Source: Nocardia cyriacigeorgica
GTDB lineage: Bacteria; Actinomycetota; Actinomycetes; Mycobacteriales; Mycobacteriaceae
Length of the DNA stretch: 64,000 nucleotides
Assembly (NCBI RefSeq): GCF_029868385.1
Contig: NZ_JARWNX010000061.1
Coordinates: 124,001-188,000, forward strand
Direction of reading: 5' to 3'
Positions 51,853 to 60,674 of this stretch are shown here, one piece after another (position 1 is the first letter of the stretch; each line of letters begins with the position of its first letter). A program made the position numbers and the translations under genes. The notes beneath the pieces were generated by a model, which had not been told where the DNA came from, made no database searches, and worked only from the letters and a program-made list of their open reading frames with translations.

Positions 51853-52779
51853 ATGCTGTTTCGCCAGCTCGAGTATTTCGTCGCACTCGCGCGGGAACGC
51901 CATTTCGCCCGCGCGGCCCGCGCATGCTACGTCTCCCAGCCCGCGCTGTCGGAGGCGATCCGCAAGCTCGAACGCGAACTGGAAGTGCCGCTGGTGCGCC
52001 GCGGCCGTACCTTCGAGGGCCTGACCCCCGAAGGTGAGCGTCTCGTGCTGTGGGCGCGGCGCATCCTCGCCGACCACGACGCGCTCAAACACGAGGTCAC
52101 CGCATTGCGCACCGGCCTCACCGGTGAACTGCGCATCGGGGTGATTCCCGCCGCGTCCGGCACCGTGGCCCTGTTGACCGATCCGTTCTGCACCGAACAT
52201 CCGCTGGTGCGGGTGCGGCTCGAGACCAGCCTGCGCTCCCCCGAGATCGTCGAACGCATCCGCCGGTTCGAACTCGACGCCGGGATCGTGTACCCACACG
52301 GCATCGACACCGGCGACCTCACCGTCACCCCGCTCTACGATGAGCGGCACGTCCTTGTCGCGGGCACGGAACTCCTGGCCGGTCGGTCGGACACGATCAG
52401 CTGGGCCGATGCACTGGAGATGCCGATGTGTCTGCTGCACAAGGGGATGCACGGCCGCCGGCTCATCGATGACGCGCTCGCCACCCGCGGACTCACCGCG
52501 AGCCCGCAGCTCGACACCGACTCGGTGGTGGCCATGCTGGCGCACGCGGGCACCGGGCGCTGGGCCTGCGTCGTCCCGCAACCCTGGTTGCGGACGCTGC
52601 GTCCACCGGCGGGGGTCCGCGTGCTGCGGCTGGAGGACCCGCCCGTCACCGCGCGGATCGTGCTGGTCACCCAGGGCGGGGAGCCGGGTTCGGTGCTCAC
52701 TCGCGCGCTCACCGAGACCGCGCGGACCGCCCGAATCGACGATGTGCTCGACGGTGTGCAGGCGCCAGGATCGGACTGA
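51853..52779 (+). CDS. LysR-family transcriptional regulator
   Basis: 308 aa. N-terminal LysR helix-turn-helix: MLFRQLEYFVALARERHFAR, then ACYVSQPALSEAIRKLEREL. The C-terminal effector domain starts GELRIGVIPAASGTVALLTD. In several actinomycetes a LysR gene of this kind lies beside the YdeP-like oxidoreductase, so it may control it and the FUSC gene (inference). Starts 35 bp after the preceding stop. Confidence 0.9.
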   Translation: MLFRQLEYFVALARERHFARAARACYVSQPALSEAIRKLERELEVPLVRRGRTFEGLTPEGERLVLWARRILADHDALKHEVTALRTGLTGELRIGVIPAASGTVALLTDPFCTEHPLVRVRLETSLRSPEIVERIRRFELDAGIVYPHGIDTGDLTVTPLYDERHVLVAGTELLAGRSDTISWADALEMPMCLLHKGMHGRRLIDDALATRGLTASPQLDTDSVVAMLAHAGTGRWACVVPQPWLRTLRPPAGVRVLRLEDPPVTARIVLVTQGGEPGSVLTRALTETARTARIDDVLDGVQAPGSD

Positions 52780-52838
52780 GTGGGTATCGAGGTCCGAATC
52801 AGCTATATCTCGGCAACCGATCAGTACAGTGAATCCGC

Positions 52839-53474
52839 ATGGACACCCGGCTGCCCAACTCCGCTGTCACTCGTCTGGCCGGTTCGGTCGTCGCCGGCAT
52901 CGTGATCGGTGCGCTCGTCGGCATACTCACCGAGTGGCCGCTCGGAGTGATCGCCGGTGTCGCCGCCGCGGATACGATCTTCGTCGTCATCGGCTGGTTC
53001 GTGCTGTGGCCGATGGATGCCGAGCAGACGCGGGCCAACGCGCGGCGCGAGGATTTCCGGCCGGTGATCGAAGAACTGTCGGTGGTCACCGTGGCCTCGA
53101 GCGGGCTCATCGGCATCGTGGTGATCCTCGTGCTCGGCGATACCGGAGCCGGTGAGGCGGCCGCCGCCGTCGCCCTCGGCGGTGTGTTCATGTCCTGGGC
53201 CACGCTGCACCTCATGTACGCCGCGCGCTACGCCTACCTCTATTACGAATCCCCCAGGGGCGGTATTGATTTCAACTCCGACGAACAACCGGCCTACCGC
53301 GACTTCTTCTACTTCAGCTACAACCTCGGCATGACCTACCAGGTCTCCGACACCGACGTCTCCGACCGCAGGATCCGCGCCGTCGCGCTACGCCACAATC
53401 TGCTCTCCTACGCTTTCGGCACCGTCATCCTCGCCACCACGATCAACCTCGTCATGGGCATCGCCACCGGCTGA
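52839..53474 (+). CDS. DUF1345 family membrane protein
   Basis: 211 aa with four membrane helices: SVVAGIVIGALVGILTEWPL, DTIFVVIGWFVLWPMDAEQT, and the signature ALGGVFMSWATLHLMYAARY followed by DFFYFSYNLGMTYQVSDTDV. DUF1345 members have no known function. The MDAEQTRANARREDF loop is conserved in the family. Confidence 0.88.
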   Translation: MDTRLPNSAVTRLAGSVVAGIVIGALVGILTEWPLGVIAGVAAADTIFVVIGWFVLWPMDAEQTRANARREDFRPVIEELSVVTVASSGLIGIVVILVLGDTGAGEAAAAVALGGVFMSWATLHLMYAARYAYLYYESPRGGIDFNSDEQPAYRDFFYFSYNLGMTYQVSDTDVSDRRIRAVALRHNLLSYAFGTVILATTINLVMGIATG

Positions 53475-53668
53475 TCCGGCCGCGGCGCTCATGCGGCGCG
53501 ATCGCCGGACGACGAGTACCCCGATGCCGCGCACGAGCAGATCCGCCACCGGATCACGACTTGTCCCCACCCATGACCGAAGGTGCGTTCGGGCTGGTAC
53601 GCGGCGGTGCGCGATCTGCTCGAATCCGATCGACCGACCGCGCGGTGCTCGTCTCGAGCGGGTTCCGG

Positions 53669-54163
53669 TCAGGCGGGCGCTCCGGTGCGCAGGATGGCGA
53701 GCGCCGCATCCGGGACCAGCTCGCGGGGCAGGATCTCGCGGCGGTGGTCGGAGTAGCGGACCGTGACAACGGCGTCGCGCACATCGACGGATTCGATCTG
53801 GTCGTATCGGTGGCTGTCGGTGTCGGCGTCGGTGCCGGTGGTGAAGAAGCCCTCGAAGTACCTGGCTCGGAGTGCGGCGCCGGTCGCGGCACGCAGGGTC
53901 GTATTGCGCAGGGCGGGTCCCAGCGGCAACGCGACCGCCATGAACGTCATCAGCACCGAGAGGAAGACCGGCAGATACAGCCCACCTACCGGGGCGATGA
54001 CCAGCCAGATGCCGAGCCAGATCACGATGAGCGCGGCGAGGACCGGCCAGCCGATCACCGACCGCAGAAACGCCTGCACCACCCGCCGCGATATCGCGCG
54101 ATCCACGACCTGTTCCAGGTCGAGCCACGGCGTCGGTGCCGCCGCCGGCTGTTGCGCGTCCAT
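53669..54163 (-). CDS. Two-helix membrane protein with YcxB/PH-like C-terminal domain
   Basis: About 164 aa. Two central helices (LAALIVIWLGIWLVIAPVGG and LPVFLSVLMTFMAVALPLGP) are followed by a beta-rich C-terminal domain (RYDQIESVDVRDAVVTVRYS, DHRREILPRELVPDAALAIL) of YcxB/bacterial-PH-like look. GGAGGG precedes ATG 54163 (an ATG at 54175 would sit on that site). Function unknown. Confidence 0.72.
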   Translation of the reverse strand: MDAQQPAAAPTPWLDLEQVVDRAISRRVVQAFLRSVIGWPVLAALIVIWLGIWLVIAPVGGLYLPVFLSVLMTFMAVALPLGPALRNTTLRAATGAALRARYFEGFFTTGTDADTDSHRYDQIESVDVRDAVVTVRYSDHRREILPRELVPDAALAILRTGAPA

Positions 54164-54242
54164 GTCACCCTCCATATCGATGCACCACGGACCCTACCGA
54201 CGGTCAGAACCTGGACAAAACGGGCGCGGCGTGCTCGGACGG

Positions 54243-55049
54243 TCAGGTCCAGGTCGCGGTGTCCGGGTCGACACCGTTGGCGCGCGCATTGGCGTCGATG
54301 ATCTCGCGCAGCCAGGCGGTCAGGCCGGGTTCGAGATCGTCGTAGAAGGCGGTGAATCCCGGATCGGCGACGTAGCGACGCCCCAGACACACCTGCATCG
54401 CATGGGTGCAGTGGAAGTATGCACCGATCGACGCCCGATGACGTTCGGCCAGCGCATCGGCCTCGACGCTGCCGGGTGCCACACCCCGGCGGCAGGCCGC
54501 GGCCAGATCGGCGTTGAGGTCCTCGACGCTGTCGGCGATGTCCTGCCACTGCTCGGGCGTGCGCTCGGCGGCCCGCTCGGCGTACTGCGCCCATTCCGCG
54601 GTGTCGCCCCAGCGATCGTGGGCCTGCGCGACCCACTCCGGTTGCCACTGATCGCCGAACATCGCCACCTGCTCCTCGGCCGAGAGCAGAAGGCCCGACT
54701 GTCTGGCCTCGATCATGCGGTCCAGTGCCTCGCCCACCTGTTGGAGATGGGCGAGGCGTTCGCGCAGTCGGTCGCGTTGGTGGCGCAGCGAGATCGTCGC
54801 GTCCGACGACGGTGATTCCAGCAGACCGCCGATCTCATCGAGCGGTACACCCAGCTCCCGGTAGACGAGCACCCGGTGAATGCGGACGAGATCGGCGGCC
54901 GTGTAGAGCCGGTAGCCGGCGGCGGTGCGTTCGGAGGGGCTGATCAGCCCGATCGCATCCCAGTGGTGCAGTGCACGGACGGTGACGCCCACCCGCGCGG
55001 CGACCGCCCCGACGGTGAGCCCCTCCGTGGCAGCGGCACGATCCGGCAT
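54243..55049 (-). CDS. MerR-family regulator with TipAS-type drug-binding domain
   Basis: 268 aa from ATG 55049. MerR domain: LTVGAVAARVGVTVRALHHW, DAIGLISPSERTAAGYRLYT; coiled-coil linker with LRHQRDRLRERLAHLQQVGE. The C-terminal TipAS (PF07739) domain is shown by WAQYAERAAERTPEQWQDIA and FHCTHAMQVCLGRRYVADPG followed by FTAFYDDLEPGL. In Streptomyces TipAL this domain traps thiopeptide antibiotics covalently. It follows the VOC gene by 27 bp on the same strand. Confidence 0.9.
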   Translation of the reverse strand: MPDRAAATEGLTVGAVAARVGVTVRALHHWDAIGLISPSERTAAGYRLYTAADLVRIHRVLVYRELGVPLDEIGGLLESPSSDATISLRHQRDRLRERLAHLQQVGEALDRMIEARQSGLLLSAEEQVAMFGDQWQPEWVAQAHDRWGDTAEWAQYAERAAERTPEQWQDIADSVEDLNADLAAACRRGVAPGSVEADALAERHRASIGAYFHCTHAMQVCLGRRYVADPGFTAFYDDLEPGLTAWLREIIDANARANGVDPDTATWT

Positions 55050-55076
55050 ACGAGCCAGTCTGACAGCCACCCCCGA

Positions 55077-55592
55077 TCACCCCGCGGGCGGTGGCGCGAT
55101 ACCCATGGCGCGCAGGTTGGCGGCTTCGGGGCTGTCCGGATCATAGGGGCGCGCCGCGGTCATGATGACCCGCGTGTTCTCCGGCGTACGGACTTCCAGC
55201 TCCACCGTGTTCCACGGCATCCGGCGCGGGCCCGTAGTGGAACCGGGCGCCAGCCCCTCACATGCTGCGGCGATCTGCTCGATCTGATTCAGCACGCACG
55301 AGAAGCTGACCGTGAGCGCGGGTGCGTCCGACGGCTCACCGGGCACGAGCAGAACATCCTGGAACGCCCAGCGGCGCAGATGGGTGATCTGCCCGGAAAC
55401 CGAGAACAAGTCGAAGAACCCGAGGCCCCGGACCCAGAAATCCACCGACGCCGCCAGATCGGACGTCGGTGCGGTGACGAACATGGGCATGCCGTAGATG
55501 CCGCGGAACAGTTCCGGCGCCGCCGCGTCGGGTGCGGGAGCCGGGACCGGGCTGATGTCGAATGCGGGGTATGTGTCTGTCATGGAAGTCAT
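55077..55592 (-). CDS. VOC-family (glyoxalase-like) protein
   Basis: 171 aa. Core: GIYGMPMFVTAPTSDLAASV, DFWVRGLGFFDLFSVSGQIT, and C-terminal MPWNTVELEVRTPENTRVIM. The C-terminal Glu of the metal site (VELEV) is present, the other ligands less clear. GAGG lies 7 nt before ATG 55592. With the MerR/TipAS gene it forms a two-gene unit, a common pairing for antibiotic- or electrophile-responsive resistance; activity not established. Confidence 0.8.
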   Translation of the reverse strand: MTSMTDTYPAFDISPVPAPAPDAAAPELFRGIYGMPMFVTAPTSDLAASVDFWVRGLGFFDLFSVSGQITHLRRWAFQDVLLVPGEPSDAPALTVSFSCVLNQIEQIAAACEGLAPGSTTGPRRMPWNTVELEVRTPENTRVIMTAARPYDPDSPEAANLRAMGIAPPPAG

Positions 55593-55627
55593 CGTCGGGC
55601 CTCACGCGACGTGAGGGTCAAATCGGT

Positions 55628-58600
55628 TCAGAGGGTGGCGATCCAGCGGCGCGTATCGGCGGGATCGATGACGTCGTCGATCTCGAGCAGGGTCGCCGCG
55701 TTGAGCGCCTTGCCCTGGGCGTAGGCGAGGTCGACGAGGTTGTCGAAGGCTTCGCGGCGCCGATCCGGATCGTCGATCGCGGCAAGTTCCTTGGCGAATC
55801 CGAGCCGCACCGCACCTTCCAGACCCATACCGCCGATTTCCCCGGTCGGCCATGCGATCACGAACCGTGGCGCGCGAAACGAGCCCGCCGCCATGGCTTG
55901 TGCGCCGAGACCGTATCCCTTGCGCAGGATGATCGTGCCGAACGGGACGGTCAGCGCCGCGGTATCGATGAACAACTTGGCGAACCGGGTGACCACGCCC
56001 TCCTTTTCGATATCCGGACCGACCATGAAACCCGGCGTGTCACAGAGGGAAACGATGGGAAGGTTGTTGGTGTCGCACAGTCGCAGGAAGGCGCTCAGTT
56101 TGTCGGCGGCCGGTGCGTCGATGGCGCCGCCGAGGTGGTGGCAGTCGTTGGCGATCACACCGAACGGCCGGCCCTCCACCCGCATCAGGGCGGTGACGAT
56201 GCCGACGCCCCAGTCCCGGCGCAGTTCGAGCACCGACCCGATATCGGCGATCGCCTCGATGGCCGCGCGAATATCGAAGGCGCGCAACCTGTCCTCGGGC
56301 ACGATATGGCGGGACAGTCGCGGGTCGGGTGCCTCCCATTCGTCGATGCGGCCCTGGACATAGGCCAGATAGTTCCGTGCGATCGCCACCGCCTCGGCCT
56401 CATCGGCCGCGACGACGTGCACCACCCCGTTGCGGCGCTGCACGTCGATGGGCCCGATGTCCTCGGGCCGGTAGACGCCGAGGCCGCCACCCTCGATCAT
56501 GGCCGGGCCGCCCATTCCGATATTCGCGTCGGGGGTCGCGATGACGACATCGCACATGCCGAGCAGGGCGGCGTTTCCGGCGAAACACCGACCGGAGACG
56601 ATGCCGATCAACGGGACCCGCCCCGACAGCGCTCCCATGGCGCGGAACGTGGTGACGTCGAGCCCGGAGAAGCCCGCGTGATCGGTGTCGCCGGGGCGTC
56701 CGCCGCCGCCCTCGGTGAAGAACACCACCGGCAGCTGGCGGTCATGGGCCAGTTCCAGCATGCGGTCGGTCTTGGCGTGATTGCGCATGCCCTGGGTGCC
56801 GGCCAGCACGGTGTAGTCGTAGGACATCACGACCGCGCGGGAATGCCGTGCGCCGAATCGGTCGGCGTTGATGGTCGCGATTCCGGCGACCAGCCCGTCT
56901 GCCGGGGTATTCGCGATGAGGTCCTCGGCGCTGCGGCGACGACTCTGCGCGGCGACCGCCAATCCCCCGTATTCGACGAAACTGTCGGCGTCGACCAGGT
57001 CGGCGATGTTCTCGCGGGCCGTGCGACGTTGCAGCCGATGACGTTTCGCGACCGCGTCGGGGCGGGCCGCGTCGTGCAGCCTCGCATGCCGCAGCCGTAC
57101 TTCGGCGAGGTCGGAGCGCACCGCATCGAGGTCGAGCGCAGCGGATTCGGCGTCCGCGCCGTCGTGTTCGGCATCGGTGACGACAAGCAGCACGGCGTGC
57201 GGATCGACGACCTCCCCCGCGTCCACCACGGGACGCAGCACCCGAAGCGCGCGCTCGGCACGCACCACATGCTGCATCTTCATCGCTTCCAGCACCGCGA
57301 CCTCGGCGCGGGCGGGCAGCACCGTTCCCGGCTCGGCCACCGTCACCACGGTGGCGCCCATCGGCGACCGCACCACCCACTCATCGGCGCCGAGTTCGAC
57401 GGAGTCCTGCCGCTGCTCGGCGACCGCCGGTGCCGTGTAGTCGGCAGCACGCTGGAGGATGTCGCCGGTGTGCTGGTCGAACCACGAGGTGGAGACCGGG
57501 GCGTCCAGTGCGTCGAGAACAGCGCGTAGCACAGCGATATTGGTGTCGATACCGGTCACCGTCATTTCGGCGAGCGCATCGCGGCAGCGGCGCACCGCGC
57601 CGTCGAACGACGGGCCGCGGGCGATCACCTTCGCCAGCAGCGAATCGAATCGGGTGCCGTGCCGCAGACCGATGCGGCATGCGGTGTCGACCCGGATGCC
57701 GCCGCCGGTCGGCGCCGCGAACTGGGTGATGGTGCCGCTGGTCGGCAGCAGATCACCGTCCGCCCCGACCAGTTCGGCGTTGACGCGGGCCTGGACGGCG
57801 TATCCGCGCGGCTCATGACCGAGTGCGAGGTCGGCGAGGTCGCGGCCGAGCGCGAGGTCGAACTGGATGCCGACCAGGTCGACGCCGGTGACCTCTTCGG
57901 TGATCGTATGCTCCACCTGGAGCCTCGGATTGACCTCGAGAAACCATCCCGCACCGTCGGCGACGAGGAATTCGACCGTGATCACCCCGCGGCAACCCAC
58001 CGATTCGGCGAGCCGCACCGCATCACGATGCAGCCGCGCACGCAAAGCCGCACCGAGGTCGGGGGCGGGCGCGACCTCGATGAGCTTCTGATGCCGCCGC
58101 TGCACACTGCAATCACGGTCACCGAGGGCCATCGCGTGCCTGCCGTCGGCGACGATCTGCACTTCCACATGGCGCGCATCGGCGATGAGCGCTTCGGCAT
58201 AGACGGTGGGGTCGCCGAACGCGGCGAGGGCCTCGGCGCGGCAGCGTTCGTAGGCGAGGTCGACCTCACCCTGCGCATGCACCATCCGCATACCGCGACC
58301 GCCGCCACCGGAGGCGGCTTTCACCATCACCCCCTCCGGGTGGCCGGACAGCAGCGCCGCGATCTCGGCCGGACCTGCCGCCGCGGTGGCGGGCAGCACC
58401 GGCACCCCGGCCCGCTCCGCCGCCGATCGCGACTGCGTCTTATCGCCGAAGGTGCCGAGAACCTCCGGCGACGGACCGACGAAGACCAACCCGGCCTCCG
58501 CGCACGCCCGCGCCAGATCCGCACTCTCACTGAGGAATCCGTAGCCGGGATGGACGAGCGCACCCGGTGCGGCCCTGCGTGCCGCCTCGACGATCTGCTC

Positions 58601-58801
58601 GACGTCGAGATAGGCCGCGGCGCCCTCGCCCGGTAGCGGCACCGCATGATCGGCCAGCCCGACCGCCGAGGATTCGGCCTCCGTGCGGGTGTGCAGAACG
58701 TGCGTGCGGTATCCGCGCTCACGAGCGGCCCGCACGATTCGGACGGCGATCTCGCCCCGGTTCGCCACGACGACATCCATGCCGGTCATCGTCGTTGACA
58801 T
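55628..58801 (-). CDS. Fused biotin carboxylase / BCCP / carboxyltransferase (acyl-CoA carboxylase)
   Basis: About 1057 aa in a single chain. Domain order: biotin carboxylase (VVANRGEIAVRIVRAARERG, VKAASGGGGRGMRMVHAQGE, EVNPRLQVEHTITEEVTGVD) through residue about 450; biotinyl domain with EAMKMQH near residue 500, lysine being the biotin site; then both carboxyltransferase halves (VVFFTEGGGGRPGDTDHAGF and LPIVSLCDTPGFMVGPDIEK, ending GEIGGMGLEGAVRLG). Usual acyl-CoA carboxylases split these on two or more chains; the fused form occurs in some actinomycetes. The acyl-CoA substrate is unknown. Start ATG 58801 is chosen over 58789 and 58780; no strong binding site. Confidence 0.9.
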   Translation of the reverse strand: MSTTMTGMDVVVANRGEIAVRIVRAARERGYRTHVLHTRTEAESSAVGLADHAVPLPGEGAAAYLDVEQIVEAARRAAPGALVHPGYGFLSESADLARACAEAGLVFVGPSPEVLGTFGDKTQSRSAAERAGVPVLPATAAAGPAEIAALLSGHPEGVMVKAASGGGGRGMRMVHAQGEVDLAYERCRAEALAAFGDPTVYAEALIADARHVEVQIVADGRHAMALGDRDCSVQRRHQKLIEVAPAPDLGAALRARLHRDAVRLAESVGCRGVITVEFLVADGAGWFLEVNPRLQVEHTITEEVTGVDLVGIQFDLALGRDLADLALGHEPRGYAVQARVNAELVGADGDLLPTSGTITQFAAPTGGGIRVDTACRIGLRHGTRFDSLLAKVIARGPSFDGAVRRCRDALAEMTVTGIDTNIAVLRAVLDALDAPVSTSWFDQHTGDILQRAADYTAPAVAEQRQDSVELGADEWVVRSPMGATVVTVAEPGTVLPARAEVAVLEAMKMQHVVRAERALRVLRPVVDAGEVVDPHAVLLVVTDAEHDGADAESAALDLDAVRSDLAEVRLRHARLHDAARPDAVAKRHRLQRRTARENIADLVDADSFVEYGGLAVAAQSRRRSAEDLIANTPADGLVAGIATINADRFGARHSRAVVMSYDYTVLAGTQGMRNHAKTDRMLELAHDRQLPVVFFTEGGGGRPGDTDHAGFSGLDVTTFRAMGALSGRVPLIGIVSGRCFAGNAALLGMCDVVIATPDANIGMGGPAMIEGGGLGVYRPEDIGPIDVQRRNGVVHVVAADEAEAVAIARNYLAYVQGRIDEWEAPDPRLSRHIVPEDRLRAFDIRAAIEAIADIGSVLELRRDWGVGIVTALMRVEGRPFGVIANDCHHLGGAIDAPAADKLSAFLRLCDTNNLPIVSLCDTPGFMVGPDIEKEGVVTRFAKLFIDTAALTVPFGTIILRKGYGLGAQAMAAGSFRAPRFVIAWPTGEIGGMGLEGAVRLGFAKELAAIDDPDRRREAFDNLVDLAYAQGKALNAATLLEIDDVIDPADTRRWIATL

Positions 58802-59249
58802 CGGCGCCGATGTCCAAGGGCGAGGTCGTCCTCGCGCTGGATGCCGCAGCTTCCTCGCTGCCCAGCAGCCCCGAACCCCTCGACGAGGATGCAGCGCGCC
58901 ACCTGCGAACTCCCCCACCGGACGCGGACCACAGCCAGACCTGCGGCGAGCAGGCCCGCCGAACGAGTAGTCCACTACGCGTGATTCACCTGCGCCACCG
59001 GTGCACCGTTGGTGCGGGCCATCGGCGACGGTGCGGGCACCGATCGGTATCCGCATCGCCCACTCGATGTTCCCGGCTCGGATCAACGCGTGGACAGTGC
59101 GGGCGCACAACGCGACGGGGCCGCGGACATCGAGAGCCCGGACCTCGCCGCCGACCGTGGCTTCGGCCATCGTCGCCGCGACGGCGACGCAATCGACGAT
59201 GACCGGGTCGGCGGCGAGGTCCGGGCGGACCGCGAGCGCGGCGTATCCG
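58802..59249 (-). other. Gap with coding-like but unidentified frame
   Basis: 448 bp between two genes of one strand. A reverse-strand frame in phase with the carboxylase reads VIVDCVAVAATMAEATVGGE, then VRALDVRGPVALCARTVHAL and MRIPIGARTVADGPHQ. Its third positions are mostly G/C, as in real genes here. Below about 58960 the composition becomes Arg/Gly-rich and random. It may be a remnant of an unknown gene or a chance opening. Confidence 0.35.
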
Positions 59250-60440
59250 CTACCTGTTGACGGCCCCGAGCGAATCCAGATCCATGATCGCCGTCGCGGT
59301 GCGATGCACGATGGCGCGGCAGATATCGGCCGGCTGGAATTCGGGCATCAGCGCACTGCGTCCGATGGTGATCATCCACGCGAAATACGGGTAGAGGCAT
59401 TGCTGCCGGTAGGCGAGCCAGGCGCTGTCGAAGGTGAGGGCCGGTCCGCCCGCGGCGTGCAGACTGTCGATGTAGAACGCGATGAGATCGGGCTCCCAGG
59501 ACCGTCGATCCTCCACCGCCAACCCGGAGGTGATCGTATAGGCGACGTCGAAGGCCCAGCTGCCGCGCATGATCAGCTGCCAGTCGGTGAAACCCATGCT
59601 GTCGTCGGCGCACACATAGGCGTTGCCGATATGTGGGTCTCCGTGCAGCAGCGTGTGCGGGGCCTGCTCGGCGATCCGCAGTGACCGGCCGCAGGCCTCG
59701 TAGAGTTCGTCCTGCACCAGTGGCAGGGTGTCGGGCACGAGTTCGGGGGCACGTCTGAGCCCGACGCGGGCCCGCTTCTGCATACCGAGGAGCCGATCGA
59801 AGTTTCGGAAATGCGCGCCGGGGGTTTTCAGCCAGTCACGCGCGGCCAATTCGGGCGATTCCCAGTAGTGACCGTGCCAGCGGGCCATATTTCCCAGCAG
59901 ATTCTCGATCTGCTCGCGGCTGATCCGATCCAGCGGAGTGCAGAACCTGGCCTGCCGGGTGACCTCCACATCCTCGAGCAGTGTGATGGACCGACCGGTG
60001 CGCACATCGGCGGTGCCCAGATATCCGTGTGGCGCCTCGATATCGAGTTCCGGTCGCAGATGTTGGAAGAAGCCCGGTTCGCCCGGCAGCGCGTGCGCGA
60101 GATACTGCGTCAACCGCTGGGTGTAGGTCAGGGTGGTCTTGGCGAACAGATGCTCCGGCAGTCGTGCTCTGCGGCCCGCCTCGTTATAGCGAACCGTCGC
60201 CTTCCATCGGCTCGTGGTGCCGCTGCTGACATCGGCGATATCGAACGACTCCACCTCCGCCCCCGGATGTTCGGCGGCCAGCACCGCGGTGAGCCATGCG
60301 CTGTCGACCTCGCTCGTCTTCATCGGGATCTCGCGATCGGTCCGCCGGAGCAGCTTCTCCGCCAGCACGTGCCCGCCGAGCTTCATCGCCCCGCTCAGCA
60401 CCCCGTCGGCCGACGCACCACCCGCTGTTGTTTCGCCCAT
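59250..60440 (-). CDS. Phosphotransferase (aminoglycoside/ecdysteroid-kinase-like)
   Basis: About 396 aa. Protein-kinase-like fold: SSGTTSRWKATVRYNEAGRR and HLFAKTTLTYTQRLTQYLAH in the N-lobe, then the catalytic loop HTLLHGDPHIGNAYV with the expected H-G-D-x-H-x-x-N and the Mg-binding FTDWQLIMRGSWAFDVAYTI. This group (PF01636/EcKinase-like) phosphorylates small alcohols; the bacterial members are uncharacterised. ATG 60440 (MGETTAGGAS) follows GAGGGCGAG; the frame opens further to 60521. Transcribed toward the carboxylase. Confidence 0.85.
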   Translation of the reverse strand: MGETTAGGASADGVLSGAMKLGGHVLAEKLLRRTDREIPMKTSEVDSAWLTAVLAAEHPGAEVESFDIADVSSGTTSRWKATVRYNEAGRRARLPEHLFAKTTLTYTQRLTQYLAHALPGEPGFFQHLRPELDIEAPHGYLGTADVRTGRSITLLEDVEVTRQARFCTPLDRISREQIENLLGNMARWHGHYWESPELAARDWLKTPGAHFRNFDRLLGMQKRARVGLRRAPELVPDTLPLVQDELYEACGRSLRIAEQAPHTLLHGDPHIGNAYVCADDSMGFTDWQLIMRGSWAFDVAYTITSGLAVEDRRSWEPDLIAFYIDSLHAAGGPALTFDSAWLAYRQQCLYPYFAWMITIGRSALMPEFQPADICRAIVHRTATAIMDLDSLGAVNR

Positions 60441-60674
60441 CCACTCGCCCTCCTCGCCCTCGTCGCGCCTCTCGGCTGCTTGACCGACGCAGTATGCGGC
60501 AGCGGATCGGTGGCTACGCACGGAAACAAGAACCCGAGAAACCGCCGATATTCCGGCCTTTTACCTTCCTGACGTGCTGTTTCGACCATTCCCCTTCGGT
60601 CTGCCGGTCGCACGATATGGCATGGTTTGCCCGACGGGTGGCGCGATATTCGCCGGTGGAGCAACCGGTCTCGG

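Noticed and set aside
55562..57529. 655-aa forward frame
   Set aside because: Antisense shadow of the carboxylase; no recognisable fold.
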